Of a DNA stretch of 64,000 nucleotides, positions 18,280-30,415 are shown in pieces. The stretch comes from Maricaulis maris. Lineage in GTDB: Bacteria; Pseudomonadota; Alphaproteobacteria; Caulobacterales; Maricaulaceae. The DNA lies in assembly GCF_003634045.1 (NCBI RefSeq), contig NZ_RBIM01000003.1:348545-412544 (forward strand). Direction: 5' to 3'. Position 1 is the stretch's first letter. Every line of letters starts with the position of its first letter. The position numbers were made by a program, and so were the translations under genes. The notes below the pieces were generated by a model. It was not told the origin of the DNA. It made no database searches and saw only the letters and a list, made by a program, of their open reading frames with translations.

Positions 18280-20742
18280 ATGCCACGCTACCGCCTTCTG
18301 ATACCGCTCAGCGCCGCCCTGTTTTGCCTGGTGGTATTCACCGTCCTGTCGCTGCACGTGCGGTCGCAGGAACACTATGCCGTGCGGGTGCATCTCGAGG
18401 AGATATCGACCAACCTGCAATACAATCTCGCCGAACGGGTCGACATGGATATCGCCGGCCTGCAACGACTGGCGGACCGGTGGGTAAGGGCTGGCGGCAC
18501 CGTGGAAGCAGACTGGCGCGCCGATGCCCGCGCCTATGTCAACGACACGGCGGAACTTCGCGCGGTCCAGTGGGCCAATCCGGAATTCAGGCTGGAATGG
18601 ATCGAACCCCTGACCGGCAATGAAGCCGCTCTGGGCCTCGACATATTGTTCGAGGAATACCGCGCGCGCGCAGTCATGCAGGCAGTCGATACACGCCGCC
18701 CCAACAATAGCGCTGCCATCCATTTCGTGCAGGGTGGAACCGGTTTCCTCGCCTATTTTCCGCTTTTTGTGGACGGGCAGTTTGACGGCTTGATCGTCGG
18801 CGTCTTCGACGTCGCCAACATGGTGTCCGCAGGCCTTCCCGAGAGCTATACCGACTATATCGCGATCCGGGTGAATGAGGCCGGCGACACGATCGCATCT
18901 TTGGGGACGCCGATCAGCAACCGGATCGTATCGACCCATTCGGTCGAACTACCAGGTTCGGTCTGGACGGTCGAGGTCTACCCCGCCGCCGCCCTCTATG
19001 CTGAAGAATTCAGCTCCATCCCGATTTTCCTTCTCGTGCTCGGGGTTCTGGTCGCGGCTGGAATCGGCGCCGGCTCACACCTCGTCCTGACCGGGCAGAT
19101 CCGCCAGAGCGAGCTGGCATTGGAACGCGAAGCCGCCTTTGACGAGCTGGAACGCAATCGCGAGCGCATGGCGCTCGCCGTCCGCGGTTCATCGGACGGT
19201 TTCTGGGATTGGGACCTGGCCGAACGGGCGCTGTACCACTCGCCGCGGCTGCGGGCGCTGCTCGGTTATGACGAGCAGGCGGTGACCATGTCCCAGGATG
19301 ACTACTCCGCCGATGTGCACCCGGACGACCGCGACCGGAACACGGCCGCGCTTCGGGCTCACCTGGAGAAGGGTCACGACTACGACCTTCAGATCCGGTT
19401 CGTCTGCGCAAATGGCGAATACCGGTGGTTCAGGGCGCGCGGCCTCGCCCATCGGCGCGACGGAAAGGCGGTGCGCATGGCCGGCTCGATCACCGATATC
19501 ACCGATCTTGTCGCCGCCCGCGACAAGGCCGATGCCGCCAACCGCGCAAAATCCGACTTCCTCGCCAATATGAGCCATGAAATCCGCACACCCATGAATG
19601 GCATACTCGGCATGGCCCGGGTGCTGGCCGACAAGGCGCTGCCCGAGGACGTCCACGCAAAGCTCGATATCATCGTGCGCTCCGGCGACACGCTGATGCA
19701 CTTGCTCGACGATATTCTCGACCTGTCGAAAATCGAGGCCGGCCAGATCGAGCTGGAGGACGTCGCCTTCCAGCTCGACAGCATCGCCGCACGGGTCGCG
19801 GCGCTCTACGCCGATGCCGCCGAGAAAAAAGGGATCAAATTCGAGATCGACCTGCCGGCGGGTGAGCCCGCAGCCCGCTTTGGCGACCCGCTTCGCTTTG
19901 CCCAGATCGCCAATAATCTGGTCGCCAACGCCATCAAATTCACCAACGAAGGGTCCGTCCGGGTGACGCTCGGCCCGGTGATCGCCGACACCAACGACGA
20001 GACAGACACGGGTGACCTTGTGGAGCTGGTTGTCACCGATACCGGTATCGGGATGAGTGACGAGCAATGCCGGTTGGTGTTCGACAAATTTGTCCAGGCC
20101 GACAGCTCGACCACCCGCCGTTTTGGCGGCACCGGCCTCGGTCTCGCCATCTGCAAGGGGCTGACCGAGCAGATGGGCGGCACGATCTCAGTCGCCAGCA
20201 CAGCGGGTCAGGGCACGCGCTTCTGCGTCCGGGTGCCGATGCCGGCAGTGGAACCCGACACCAGCCTCAGCCAACGGCCCGACCTGATCACCCTCGGCGG
20301 TGCGTTGACCATCGAGGACCGCCCCGTCCGCGTGCTCGCGGCCGAGGACAACCTGACCAATCGCCTGGTACTCAAGGCCTATCTCGACAAGATGAAGGTC
20401 GATCTCGAAATGGTCGAGAATGGCGAGGACGCCGTCGCGGCTTTCCGCCGCGAGCAGTTCGACATTGTGCTGATGGATATCCAGATGCCGGTCATGAATG
20501 GCGAGGATGCGCTGAGCGAAATGCGGAATTTCGAGCGTGCCGACGGCCGCCTGCCCACGCCCGTCATGGCGCTGACCGCCAATGTGATGGCGGATCAGGT
20601 CAATCGCTACGCCATGCTTGGCTTTGATGCGCACACCGAGAAACCACTCAGCCCGGAAGCGTTGGAGCGGACCATGCGACGGCTGCTACGGGGCAATCAG
20701 ATCCGGCGTTCCGCCCGCCCGGCCACCGCGACACCCAGCTGA
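18280..20742 (+). CDS. Hybrid sensor histidine kinase (CHASE-PAS-HisKA-HATPase-REC)
   Basis: Inner-membrane signalling protein of about 820 residues from an ATG at 18280 (GAGGT site). TM1 is near 8-25, a CHASE-type periplasmic domain at about 45-240, and TM2 near 250-272. A PAS domain (about 295-420) precedes HisKA with the phospho-acceptor His in FLANMSHEIRTPMNG. HATPase_c follows with N-box NLVANAIKF and G-boxes DTGIGM and GTGLGL. A C-terminal receiver has its Asp in IVLMDIQMPVMNG. No phosphotransfer partner is adjacent, so it likely feeds a histidine phosphotransferase encoded elsewhere. Signal unknown. Confidence 0.93.
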   Translation: MPRYRLLIPLSAALFCLVVFTVLSLHVRSQEHYAVRVHLEEISTNLQYNLAERVDMDIAGLQRLADRWVRAGGTVEADWRADARAYVNDTAELRAVQWANPEFRLEWIEPLTGNEAALGLDILFEEYRARAVMQAVDTRRPNNSAAIHFVQGGTGFLAYFPLFVDGQFDGLIVGVFDVANMVSAGLPESYTDYIAIRVNEAGDTIASLGTPISNRIVSTHSVELPGSVWTVEVYPAAALYAEEFSSIPIFLLVLGVLVAAGIGAGSHLVLTGQIRQSELALEREAAFDELERNRERMALAVRGSSDGFWDWDLAERALYHSPRLRALLGYDEQAVTMSQDDYSADVHPDDRDRNTAALRAHLEKGHDYDLQIRFVCANGEYRWFRARGLAHRRDGKAVRMAGSITDITDLVAARDKADAANRAKSDFLANMSHEIRTPMNGILGMARVLADKALPEDVHAKLDIIVRSGDTLMHLLDDILDLSKIEAGQIELEDVAFQLDSIAARVAALYADAAEKKGIKFEIDLPAGEPAARFGDPLRFAQIANNLVANAIKFTNEGSVRVTLGPVIADTNDETDTGDLVELVVTDTGIGMSDEQCRLVFDKFVQADSSTTRRFGGTGLGLAICKGLTEQMGGTISVASTAGQGTRFCVRVPMPAVEPDTSLSQRPDLITLGGALTIEDRPVRVLAAEDNLTNRLVLKAYLDKMKVDLEMVENGEDAVAAFRREQFDIVLMDIQMPVMNGEDALSEMRNFERADGRLPTPVMALTANVMADQVNRYAMLGFDAHTEKPLSPEALERTMRRLLRGNQIRRSARPATATPS

Positions 20743-20750
20743 GTTTGCGG

Positions 20751-21173
20751 TCAGCCGGTCAGGTGCAACACGACTTCGCGGCGATGGGGCCGGTCGCGAT
20801 GTTCAAACAGGTAGACCCCCTGCCATGTCCCCAGCACGAGTTCGCCGTCGGCAACCGGAATGCCGATCGAAGTCTGCGTCAGCGCCGCCTTGATATGCGC
20901 CGGCATGTCATCAGGGCCTTCGGTCGTATGGGTGAGCCAGGCCATCGACGGATCATCGCCCGACGGCACCAGTCGCCGGAAGAATGCGTGCAAGTCACGC
21001 TGCACGTCGGGATCGGCGTTTTCCTGGATGACAAGCGAGCAGGATGTGTGACGGACAAAGATGGTTAGGAGTGCGTCGGGACCACATTGTTCGGACACGA
21101 AATGTTTGATCTCTGATGTGATGTCATGAAGGCCGGGACCGCTGGTCCGGACACGCAGATACTGAATTGTCAT
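20751..21173 (-). CDS. yjbQ: YjbQ/UPF0047 family protein
   Basis: A cytoplasmic protein of 140 residues. Family motifs include FVRHTSCSLVIQENADPDV, MPAHIKAAL and LGTWQGVYLFEHRD. Members have weak thiamine-phosphate-synthase-like activity when overproduced, but the physiological role is unclear. The start at 21173 has a GGGG site; the frame to 21275 overlaps the next gene and is not family-like. It is convergent with the hybrid kinase, only 8 nt apart. Confidence 0.9.
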   Translation of the reverse strand: MTIQYLRVRTSGPGLHDITSEIKHFVSEQCGPDALLTIFVRHTSCSLVIQENADPDVQRDLHAFFRRLVPSGDDPSMAWLTHTTEGPDDMPAHIKAALTQTSIGIPVADGELVLGTWQGVYLFEHRDRPHRREVVLHLTG

Positions 21174-21225
21174 CACATCCCCTGCTCCGGATTCAACCGC
21201 CATCATGCTGAATGGCTGATGCCGT

Positions 21226-22347
21226 CTACTGCCAGCATTGCGGGCCGGTAGACGGAATGCTGGCATCAATGGCATGCATCGCCGCCCAGGCCATGTCGAG
21301 CGGTGAGATCATCCCGCCGGCATCCTCGCGATTGGTCAGGACAATCACCGCGAGACCGGAAGCCGGTTCGCGAAGATAAGCAGTGCCCGCATAACCGCCG
21401 TGCGAGACAAGGAGCCGACCATTGATCTGATAGGCCATCCAGCCGCGCGCATAACCCCAGCTATCGCAATTTTCGCCGGTGTCGAACGGACGCTGGATTT
21501 CATGCGTGGCCGCCAAGGCCGCGGCATCGACAATCGTCGGCGCCGAAAGTTCGGCCTCCCAGCGCATCATGTCGGTGAGTGACGACAGGGTGCCGAAATG
21601 CGCCATCTGCCCGAACTGCCAGACGCGCCGGTTTCGGCGCAGCCGGCCCTCGACAACGGCATAGCCCTGGGCGAGGTGCGGGATGATGGCCGACTGGTCC
21701 AGGCGCCCGGTTTGCACCATGCCGAGCGGCGCGAAATAATGCGTCTGCATATGCGCCGAATAGGACTCACCGGTTACGGCCTCAATCACCATCCCGGCGA
21801 GGAAATATCCCTGGTCCGAATAGTTCCAGTCCTCGCCCGGGTTTGCGACCATCTCGGTCGCCATGGCCGAAGCCAGCATTTCGTCAACACTGTAATTCAG
21901 CTGGAAATGGCCATTGGGCCGAGCCTCGAAACGATGGGCCAGGCCCGCCATGTTGCTGAGCAGCTGGCCGACCGTGATCCCGTCCCAACGCTCGGGAGTC
22001 TCGGGGATGAACTGGCCGAGCGGATCATCCAGCGACAACCTCCCCTCCTCCACCAAGCTCATCACGGCGAGAGCGGTCATGGCCTTGGTCAGGGATGCCA
22101 ATTCAAAGACGGTCTGCGGCGACACGTCCACACCGTGTTCGATACTCGCAACCCCATGCGTGCCAACATGAATCGGCTCGCCATTGCGCATGACGGCGAT
22201 GGCGACACCTGGAAAAAGGCCTTCATCCATCAACGGGATGACGGCTTCATCGACGGCGTCCAGATGCGGTGCACCGGTTTGTGCAACGATCGGCGTTGCT
22301 GCAAGGATGATGGCCGACACTGCGAAACCGACCCAAGACTTCAACAT
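21226..22347 (-). CDS. Secreted serine hydrolase, beta-lactamase/DD-peptidase family (class C fold)
   Basis: A protein of 373 residues with a signal peptide (MLKSWVGFAVSAIILAATPIVAQ) and GGGGAGG ribosome site. The nucleophile motif SLTK and a Tyr-containing motif YSDQGY (YxN variant with Asp) are present, as is a C-terminal SHGGYAGT in the position of the third box. These suit the EstB/LpqH-like broad group of esterases, DD-peptidases and D-aminopeptidases more than true beta-lactamases. Substrate cannot be told from sequence. Separated by 64 nt from the KAP gene upstream on the same strand. Confidence 0.87.
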   Translation of the reverse strand: MLKSWVGFAVSAIILAATPIVAQTGAPHLDAVDEAVIPLMDEGLFPGVAIAVMRNGEPIHVGTHGVASIEHGVDVSPQTVFELASLTKAMTALAVMSLVEEGRLSLDDPLGQFIPETPERWDGITVGQLLSNMAGLAHRFEARPNGHFQLNYSVDEMLASAMATEMVANPGEDWNYSDQGYFLAGMVIEAVTGESYSAHMQTHYFAPLGMVQTGRLDQSAIIPHLAQGYAVVEGRLRRNRRVWQFGQMAHFGTLSSLTDMMRWEAELSAPTIVDAAALAATHEIQRPFDTGENCDSWGYARGWMAYQINGRLLVSHGGYAGTAYLREPASGLAVIVLTNREDAGGMISPLDMAWAAMHAIDASIPSTGPQCWQ

Positions 22348-22411
22348 GATACCTCCCCTCAGAGCCACGGCCAGCCGAACGCGAAAATGTGGCGAGAGTA
22401 TGAGGCGCAGA

Positions 22412-25393
22412 TCAGCCCGATGCGCCACGCGTGAGGCTGCGGACATGGTCTGCCGTCAATACATCATCCTCATCCTTGCCGATGATTGCCAGCACCCGGG
22501 CGCGCAACGTCGGGTCCTGCAACATCGCCGGCAGCCCGGCAGCTTCGTCATCATCCGGCCCGGCCGCGATCAGGACATCGACCAGACCCGCACGATCCGT
22601 CAACAGGTCAGCAACCGCCGGGTAGCGTTGTTCGAGAATGGTCCAGCGTGCGAGCGTGTCGACACCCAGCTCGTCATCCTCGAGAATTCCGATGGCCTGG
22701 CGCATGGAGTAGGCATTGATCATCCGCTTCATTACGCGCGGATTGTCCGGGAGAAAATCGGCGAAGCGCGCCAGCACGTGACGGATTTCCCGGTCGGCTG
22801 CCGCCGAGGTCGAAAGTTCGAGTGCCACGGCGGCACGACGGGTATCGCTGTCCTCTTCATCGAGGACAGAATCGGCTGCATCCCGGGTCATTCCGCCGGC
22901 AAAGCGCGCCTTCAACCGCGCCCGTTCAATCGCGACATCGGCGTCGTAATTGCGGACAGACGCGCGTTCCTCTCCGGTCGGAGCTTCGTCTGTTTCGGCC
23001 AATTCGGGCGGCCGTGTCGCAGCGTCACGGTCGGTGACCGGCGCGCTTTCACCGAGCAGACGTGACCAATAGCGGCGTCGGCGACGCAGGCCCATGCCGG
23101 GCACGGTGGTTGATACCTGGAATATCTTCTCAAGAAAGAGATAGCCCAGCGGCTGACCAGGATCGCTGACCGGCTCCACGAAACTGGCATAGTGTTTTTC
23201 AAAGCTGGCCCGGACCCAGGTCCGGTCGGCGGCCACGACGTAGCTCACCTTGCGATGCCGGAAACAGGTCTGGATGCCCTCCAGCAGACCGACGACATAG
23301 TCGGCATTGCACCGATCAAGATCATCGATGAAGACGCAGACCGGGCGGTTCGATTGCTTCACGATGGTGTCGAACAGGCCACGAATGCGGCGCAATGGGT
23401 CACGCGACAGATCGGCGTAGAATTTGGCATTGTCCGGCGAGCCGAAAACCCAGAGCCGCCCCGCCGCAATGAAGCCGGCAACCACTGTGACGACTGCGGT
23501 TACAAGTTTGAGTACATTGCTGAAAATGGGTTCCCAAGTGTTCACGACATCGACCATGGGATGGCCGGCATCCAACGGCTCACCCGAGGCCGCACCTTCC
23601 TTGGCGGCCTGGATGATGGCGTCGGAGAAATCCGTGAACCAGAGCAGATAGATGAGTCCCGTCGCGATGATGACCCCGACGACATAGGGCAACCAGTCCG
23701 CATGCACCTTCCACAAGGTCCAGCGCAACCAGATCCAGATCGCCGCCTCCTCGCGATGATTGGCACGGGCGCCGGACATGATCCCGTCCTTGATCGTTTC
23801 CAGGAACGGCCACCAGGGCGGATTGCGCCTTTCGTGCTGCCAGGCGTTGAAATGAACGATCGCCCAGCGCCCGTTCAGCTCGCGCGCCGGCTCGGTCATG
23901 ATCGCTTCCATCATGCGCAGGACCGAGGTCTTGCCCGCCCCCCAGGGCGCGTGGAGATTGACGGCGAACCCGTCCGCGCCGCCCTGTTTGTGGACCGCTT
24001 CCATGCGCTCGACCAAGGCACGGGCGAAAGGTCGCCGCCCCAGCTCGTCCTCGGCGGTGGGTTCATCGGAATGGGGTGAAACGGACTCAATGATTTCAGG
24101 CTCGTCAGGCGGCGTTGCCAACTCCCTATCGTCCCCGCCCTCCGGAAAGACACCGGCCTCAAGGCCCTGCTCCAGCCATTTGCGGGCATGGCGCAAGGGA
24201 CCGCGGACACCGCCATCCTTTTCCTCCGGTCGGTCACCCCTGATGCGCGGATGAGCCTCCAACCTGTCCAGCATGGCGAGGGCTTGTTCGGCCCGGGTCC
24301 GAGATGGCGCCGGGGAGACGCTGTCACGAACAATCGCGATCAGAATACGGTGCAGTGCGGAGGTCAGCGTTACCACCGTACCCATACGGTAGCCCCCGAG
24401 TTTTTCGTGGCGGGCTATGCGGTCAAGCGATTGTACGATGTCCGGGACGAGTTCAGCGGGACGGTCACGGCGCAGGATGGTGGCTGCATCGAACAGCTCG
24501 GCATTGGAAGCGCCTGCGGCGAGTGCATGGCGGAGGTCGTCGTAATCGCCATTTCTGCCGACATTTACACCAGCATCCGACTTGGACAACTCATTGGCTA
24601 TTTTTTGAAATGCCTCGACGCCTTCCTCATGCAACTTTGTCATTGCTGACATAATCAGTTCAGGATCAGCCCGCCATATACCGTCGTCTGCGGATAGTAA
24701 CGCCGTGATAGCTTCCCTCGAGAATAGGCATTGCGCAGGACCAGTGCGAGAATTTGGCAAAAGCGCCCTGTACCAGCTCACAATCAGAGCCCATCGCTCT
24801 GACTTCCCCAGCCCTTCCTTAGCAAATGCATCAAAATCCCGACGCTGGGACTGAGCGAAATTCACAATGTAATTTCGCTCACCGCGTACATCGGTAAGCC
24901 ACAATGGGCACGCTGCGAACGCCGTCAGTTCATACGCGCTTAGCGCGGACAGATCATCTGCGATCCACTCCAAACTTTTCTCATCAATAGCTGGCAACGC
25001 CACCTTTGGAAGAATTCCAGAGTCCCTGTTAAATTGCCCCGCATCAATGACCGCATTGATCGCGCGCTGTGCACGCGCATCCACTTTGGGCCCAATCAAG
25101 TCTCGTTTTTCTCGAACCGATCCAACCGCACGGTCTATCGCTCCAGCCTTTTCTGACCGAGCCGCAAGATTATAGAATGCGCTTCCCCAAAGCGTCGCCA
25201 ATGCTCGAAACACGTCAACGAGCACGGACAAATTCTCTTCTCGTTGAGCTTGGTTCGCTAACGTCAACACGTAGGGAAACTGGCGCAACGCATGGCGAAT
25301 AAGCAAAATCTGGGCAAACGAGTCCGGTAGATCGACTAGCAGTCGCGCTAGGTCACTGACGGTCTCGATTGTCTCTGTTTTAGGACTTGCCAT
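22412..25393 (-). CDS. KAP-family P-loop NTPase with membrane segments
   Basis: A protein of 993 residues. An N-terminal helical region of about 430 residues, which I do not recognise, precedes a KAP ATPase. That ATPase has Walker [10 protein letters not shown] with Lys488 and two membrane helices (about 565-585 and 625-645) inserted before Walker [12 protein letters not shown] (near 690), the signature of the KAP family. A C-terminal acidic/helical region follows. Bacterial KAP proteins include PifA, the F-plasmid phage-exclusion protein, but most are uncharacterised. The first ATG is at 25393; the frame to 25453 begins with TTG. The 5' third is visibly richer in AT (two sampled 60-nt blocks at about 48% GC) than the 3' part, suggesting a mosaic or imported origin. 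Confidence 0.85.
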   Translation of the reverse strand: MASPKTETIETVSDLARLLVDLPDSFAQILLIRHALRQFPYVLTLANQAQREENLSVLVDVFRALATLWGSAFYNLAARSEKAGAIDRAVGSVREKRDLIGPKVDARAQRAINAVIDAGQFNRDSGILPKVALPAIDEKSLEWIADDLSALSAYELTAFAACPLWLTDVRGERNYIVNFAQSQRRDFDAFAKEGLGKSERWALIVSWYRALLPNSRTGPAQCLFSREAITALLSADDGIWRADPELIMSAMTKLHEEGVEAFQKIANELSKSDAGVNVGRNGDYDDLRHALAAGASNAELFDAATILRRDRPAELVPDIVQSLDRIARHEKLGGYRMGTVVTLTSALHRILIAIVRDSVSPAPSRTRAEQALAMLDRLEAHPRIRGDRPEEKDGGVRGPLRHARKWLEQGLEAGVFPEGGDDRELATPPDEPEIIESVSPHSDEPTAEDELGRRPFARALVERMEAVHKQGGADGFAVNLHAPWGAGKTSVLRMMEAIMTEPARELNGRWAIVHFNAWQHERRNPPWWPFLETIKDGIMSGARANHREEAAIWIWLRWTLWKVHADWLPYVVGVIIATGLIYLLWFTDFSDAIIQAAKEGAASGEPLDAGHPMVDVVNTWEPIFSNVLKLVTAVVTVVAGFIAAGRLWVFGSPDNAKFYADLSRDPLRRIRGLFDTIVKQSNRPVCVFIDDLDRCNADYVVGLLEGIQTCFRHRKVSYVVAADRTWVRASFEKHYASFVEPVSDPGQPLGYLFLEKIFQVSTTVPGMGLRRRRRYWSRLLGESAPVTDRDAATRPPELAETDEAPTGEERASVRNYDADVAIERARLKARFAGGMTRDAADSVLDEEDSDTRRAAVALELSTSAAADREIRHVLARFADFLPDNPRVMKRMINAYSMRQAIGILEDDELGVDTLARWTILEQRYPAVADLLTDRAGLVDVLIAAGPDDDEAAGLPAMLQDPTLRARVLAIIGKDEDDVLTADHVRSLTRGASG

Positions 25394-25454
25394 CGTTGTT
25401 CCCAAGCGCGCCTCAACCTTAGGGAATTGTAGATTCGTTTTCCAGCCGAACAAC

Positions 25455-25482
25455 GAAAAAGGCCGGCCCCTTGGGGGCCGGC
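25455..25482 (-). terminator. Rho-independent terminator of rpoD
   Basis: On the minus strand a GGCCGGCCCC stem with a 3-nt loop is followed directly by TTTTT. It lies 80 nt past the rpoD stop and just upstream of the KAP gene, so it separates the two units. Confidence 0.85.
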
Positions 25483-25509
25483 CGTTCTCACTATCACGCC
25501 GTGGTACCG

Positions 25510-25561
25510 ATCCCGGATCGCCGCTTGGCGCCGTCCGGGATGATCCACGCCTTGGCGTGGA

Positions 25562-25563
<2 letters not shown>
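25510..25563 (-). repeat. Two tandem hairpins in the rpoD 3' UTR
   Basis: A perfect 10-bp hairpin (GATCCACGCC, 2-nt loop, 25542-25563) overlaps the rpoD stop codon. A second hairpin has ATCCCGGA/TCCGGGAT arms (25510-25517 and 25534-25541) and an inner CGCC/GGCG stem. Neither is followed by a T-run; the true terminator comes after them. They may protect the mRNA 3' end or form part of a 3'-UTR-derived RNA. Confidence 0.6.
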
Positions 25564-27673
<2,110 letters not shown>

Positions 27674-27725
27674 TTAATCGTCCCTTGTCGCGCCGCCCTG
27701 GGGCGCGCAATTGGAATTATACGCA

Positions 27726-29567
27726 TCAGGAGGATTCGGAACGAGAGCTTTCGTACCGGTAGGCGTCTACCACCTGCCGAAAGCGTTCCGAATCCGCCTG
27801 CTTGAGTTCTTCGTCCAGACGGGCACGCGCCTCATCACGACGTGTCTGTGCTTCGCTTCGTTCCATATAGGCGTGAGCCAGCCGCTTCCAAGCCTCTGCC
27901 CTCACCTCTGGAGACGCCTCCATACCGCCCAGTTCCGCCCGCATGGGTCTGCGCTCACCGTCCAACCGCTTTATCTCTGCCGCGTATCCGGCGTCGGCCA
28001 AATCAGCCCTTAGCGTGTCGGTCTGCACAAACTGCCCAGAAGAGCAGGCGTCTAGAACGGCGTCGCGCAGCCTGTCAAGCGATCCCAACCGCAAAAGCGC
28101 GAGAGTCTCGATCTGCGAGGCGGCGATTTCCGGGTATTCGATCGCCGCGACCAGCAGGAGATGGCCCAGCCGGGCGGTCGGATCGGCCTGTCGGGACTGC
28201 TTGTTGCGCAGTTCGGCTGTCGCCCCCAGCGGCACGCCCTTGCCGGGACGCCAGGGTCCGCGCCGGTCACTGCGGCCATCTTTCGGGCGCGTGCCGAACA
28301 AGGCGTCTGTGCGCTGATCAAATTCGCGCTTGTACTCCTCGCGGATATCGCTGTCGGCGATCTGGCTGACCAGCGCCCGGATGCGGCGACGGAAACCGGC
28401 CCGGCGATCGGGATCATCGAGCGGCTCGACCAGAACCTCGCGCTCCCAGATCAGATCGGCCAGCGAGCGGGTTTCGCGGAACACGGCGCGCAGGGCGTTG
28501 GCGCCCTCCTCGCGCAAAATGTCGTCGGGATCCTTGCCGTCGGGCATGAAGGCAAAGCGCAGCGTCTTGCCCGGCTGCAGCAATGGCAGGGCCCGATCCG
28601 CCGCCTTGAAGGCCGCTGCCCGTCCGGCGCTATCGCCATCCAGGCACATCACCGGCTCGCCGCCGGCCCGCCACAAAAGCTGGATCTGCTCCTCGGTGAT
28701 GGCCGTCCCCAGCGGCGCGACCCCGTGCTCCAGCCCGGCCCGCGACAAGGCGATCACGTCGAGATAGCCCTCGGCGACGATCAGGCCGCGAATATCCTGC
28801 TTGGGATCGGAGGCCGCTTTGCGGGCTTCCGGATAACGGTAAAGAACCGAGCCCTTGTGGAAGATCGGCGTTTCCGGCGAGTTGAGATATTTCGCCCGTG
28901 CCTCTTTCGACAGCGCCCGCCCGCCAAATCCGACCAGCCGATTGCGCGGATCATGGATCGGGAAGGTGATGCGGTCGCGAAACCGGTCATAGGGCGAACC
29001 ATTGTCCGGCTCGATCAGAAGCCCGCACTCGATGAGGTCTGCAACCGGCGCGCCGGCGGTGACCAGCTCGTCCTTGAGCGCCGTCCGGCTCTCAGGGGCA
29101 TAGCCAATGCCATAGCGGGCGCAGTCCTCGCCCGTCAGGCCGCGCGATTTGAGATAGCGGCGCGCCTCCTCGGCCTGAGGGGAGCGCAGGGCGCGCAGGA
29201 AAAAGGCCTGGGCGCTTTCCATCCACTCGACGAGGGATTTGCGGTGCTGGGTCTTTTGCTGGCTCTCCGGATCCGGCTCAGGCAGGCGCAGGCCCGCCTC
29301 GCCAGCCAGACGCTCGGCCGCCTCCATGAAGGACAGGCCTTCCATCTCTTCGAGCCAGGTGAAGATATCGCCATGCTTGCCGGAGGCAAAACAATGGTAG
29401 AAGCGCTTGTCATCATTGACGAAAAACGAGGGCGAGCGTTCTTTCTTGAAGGGCGACAGGCCGACAAATTCACGGCCCTGGCGTTTCAGGGGGACGGAAC
29501 GGCCGATGAGGTCCGACGGGCGCACACGCGCCTTGATTTCGTCGATGAAGTCCTCATTGAGACGCAT
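27726..29567 (-). CDS. dnaG: DNA primase DnaG with degenerate zinc finger
   Basis: A 613-residue primase that lays down RNA primers at the fork. The CHC2-type N-terminal domain is recognisable, but the four zinc ligands of E. coli DnaG (Cys, His, Cys, Cys) read Ser38, Lys41, Cys59 and Ser62, so zinc binding is probably lost. The TOPRIM core is intact (IVAEGYLDV, CLDGDSAG). The C-terminal helicase-binding domain (about 440-613) is divergent, as usual. Sits between yqeY and rpoD in the conserved macromolecular synthesis block. Confidence 0.95.
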   Translation of the reverse strand: MRLNEDFIDEIKARVRPSDLIGRSVPLKRQGREFVGLSPFKKERSPSFFVNDDKRFYHCFASGKHGDIFTWLEEMEGLSFMEAAERLAGEAGLRLPEPDPESQQKTQHRKSLVEWMESAQAFFLRALRSPQAEEARRYLKSRGLTGEDCARYGIGYAPESRTALKDELVTAGAPVADLIECGLLIEPDNGSPYDRFRDRITFPIHDPRNRLVGFGGRALSKEARAKYLNSPETPIFHKGSVLYRYPEARKAASDPKQDIRGLIVAEGYLDVIALSRAGLEHGVAPLGTAITEEQIQLLWRAGGEPVMCLDGDSAGRAAAFKAADRALPLLQPGKTLRFAFMPDGKDPDDILREEGANALRAVFRETRSLADLIWEREVLVEPLDDPDRRAGFRRRIRALVSQIADSDIREEYKREFDQRTDALFGTRPKDGRSDRRGPWRPGKGVPLGATAELRNKQSRQADPTARLGHLLLVAAIEYPEIAASQIETLALLRLGSLDRLRDAVLDACSSGQFVQTDTLRADLADAGYAAEIKRLDGERRPMRAELGGMEASPEVRAEAWKRLAHAYMERSEAQTRRDEARARLDEELKQADSERFRQVVDAYRYESSRSESS

Positions 29568-29674
29568 TGCCGTCGGTTACCCCTGAATCACGACCCGCCC
29601 CACACAGATCAGCCGTGCATGATGCGCGCGAAAGCCGCCCACGTCACGCGTTCAATCTGCGAATGGGGTCAGGG

Positions 29675-30139
29675 TCAGGCCGAGGCGAGCAAGTCTTTCA
29701 CCTTGGCGCCCGCCTTGGCAAAGTCCATGCGACCGGCATAGCGCGATTTCAGCTCGCCCATGCAGCGGCCCATATCCTTCAACCCGCTGGCGTCGAGCTC
29801 GCTGACCACCGATTTGGCGGCATCATCGATTTCGCCGTCATCCATCGGTGTGGGCAGGAATTCGCGCACGATCTCGGCTTCCGAGCGCTCGGCTTCGGCG
29901 AGATCGAGACGTCCGGCCTTTTCATAGGTCTCGGCGCTTTCCTCGCGCTGCTTCACCAGCTTGGTGAGCAGGGTCATGATTTCGGTGTCTTCGCAGCCGG
30001 CGCAGCGATCTTCGGCGCGGGCGGCGATATCACGGTCCTTGATGGCAGCCGAGATCAGGCGAAGCGTCGACAGACGCGCCTTGTCCTGGGCTTTCATCGC
30101 CGCTTTCATATCCGTGGTGATGCGTTCACGAAGTGACAT
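29675..30139 (-). CDS. GatB/YqeY domain protein
   Basis: A 154-residue protein with the YqeY fold related to the GatB tail of tRNA amidotransferase (MSLRERITTDMKAAMKAQDKARLSTLR... EFLPTP). A small CAGC insert sits between helices, where many homologues have none. The role is unknown, though a tRNA-related one is often suggested. Start chosen at 30139 from family length; the longer frame adds 49 unsupported residues. First gene of the yqeY-dnaG-rpoD run; 107 nt separate it from dnaG. Confidence 0.9.
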   Translation of the reverse strand: MSLRERITTDMKAAMKAQDKARLSTLRLISAAIKDRDIAARAEDRCAGCEDTEIMTLLTKLVKQREESAETYEKAGRLDLAEAERSEAEIVREFLPTPMDDGEIDDAAKSVVSELDASGLKDMGRCMGELKSRYAGRMDFAKAGAKVKDLLASA

Positions 30140-30415
30140 GGTCTCAACCAAACCTATCCGGGCGCCGGACGCGGCGCTCCCTGACGAGATCTCCGGTGTG
30201 AAGAACTTTTGTTGTGCACGCAATGACGTGCCGATTGTTTCGAACAATGCTGGGCCTTTTGCTCTGGCGTCGCGCGTTTGAGGCACATGCCTCCGAAACG
30301 AGGGGCCGGGAATTATTCCGTTGGCGGCAAAGAATCAAGCCCGAATGAAAATCGTGATCGAATAACCGGTTTGCAAATTCGCCAACGGCCCCCGAATTTC
30401 AACCCCGTCCGGGCG
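30140..30415. other. Intergenic region upstream of yqeY with a small palindrome
   Basis: 276 nt between the sulfotransferase stop and yqeY, both on the minus strand. It must hold the yqeY-dnaG-rpoD promoter. I see one palindrome, ATTGTT-N3-AACAAT at 30234-30248, about 95 nt upstream of the yqeY start. No convincing promoter hexamers, small gene or terminator could be assigned. Overlapping short frames here have no family features. Confidence 0.4.

Noticed and set aside
21226..22347. Calling the serine hydrolase a beta-lactamase resistance gene
   Set aside because: It has SxxK but YSD instead of YxN and no canonical KTG; the fold is shared by many esterases and peptidases, so resistance is unsupported.
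28161..29741. 526-codon plus-strand frame opposite dnaG
   Set aside because: Shadow of the primase gene; no family features.
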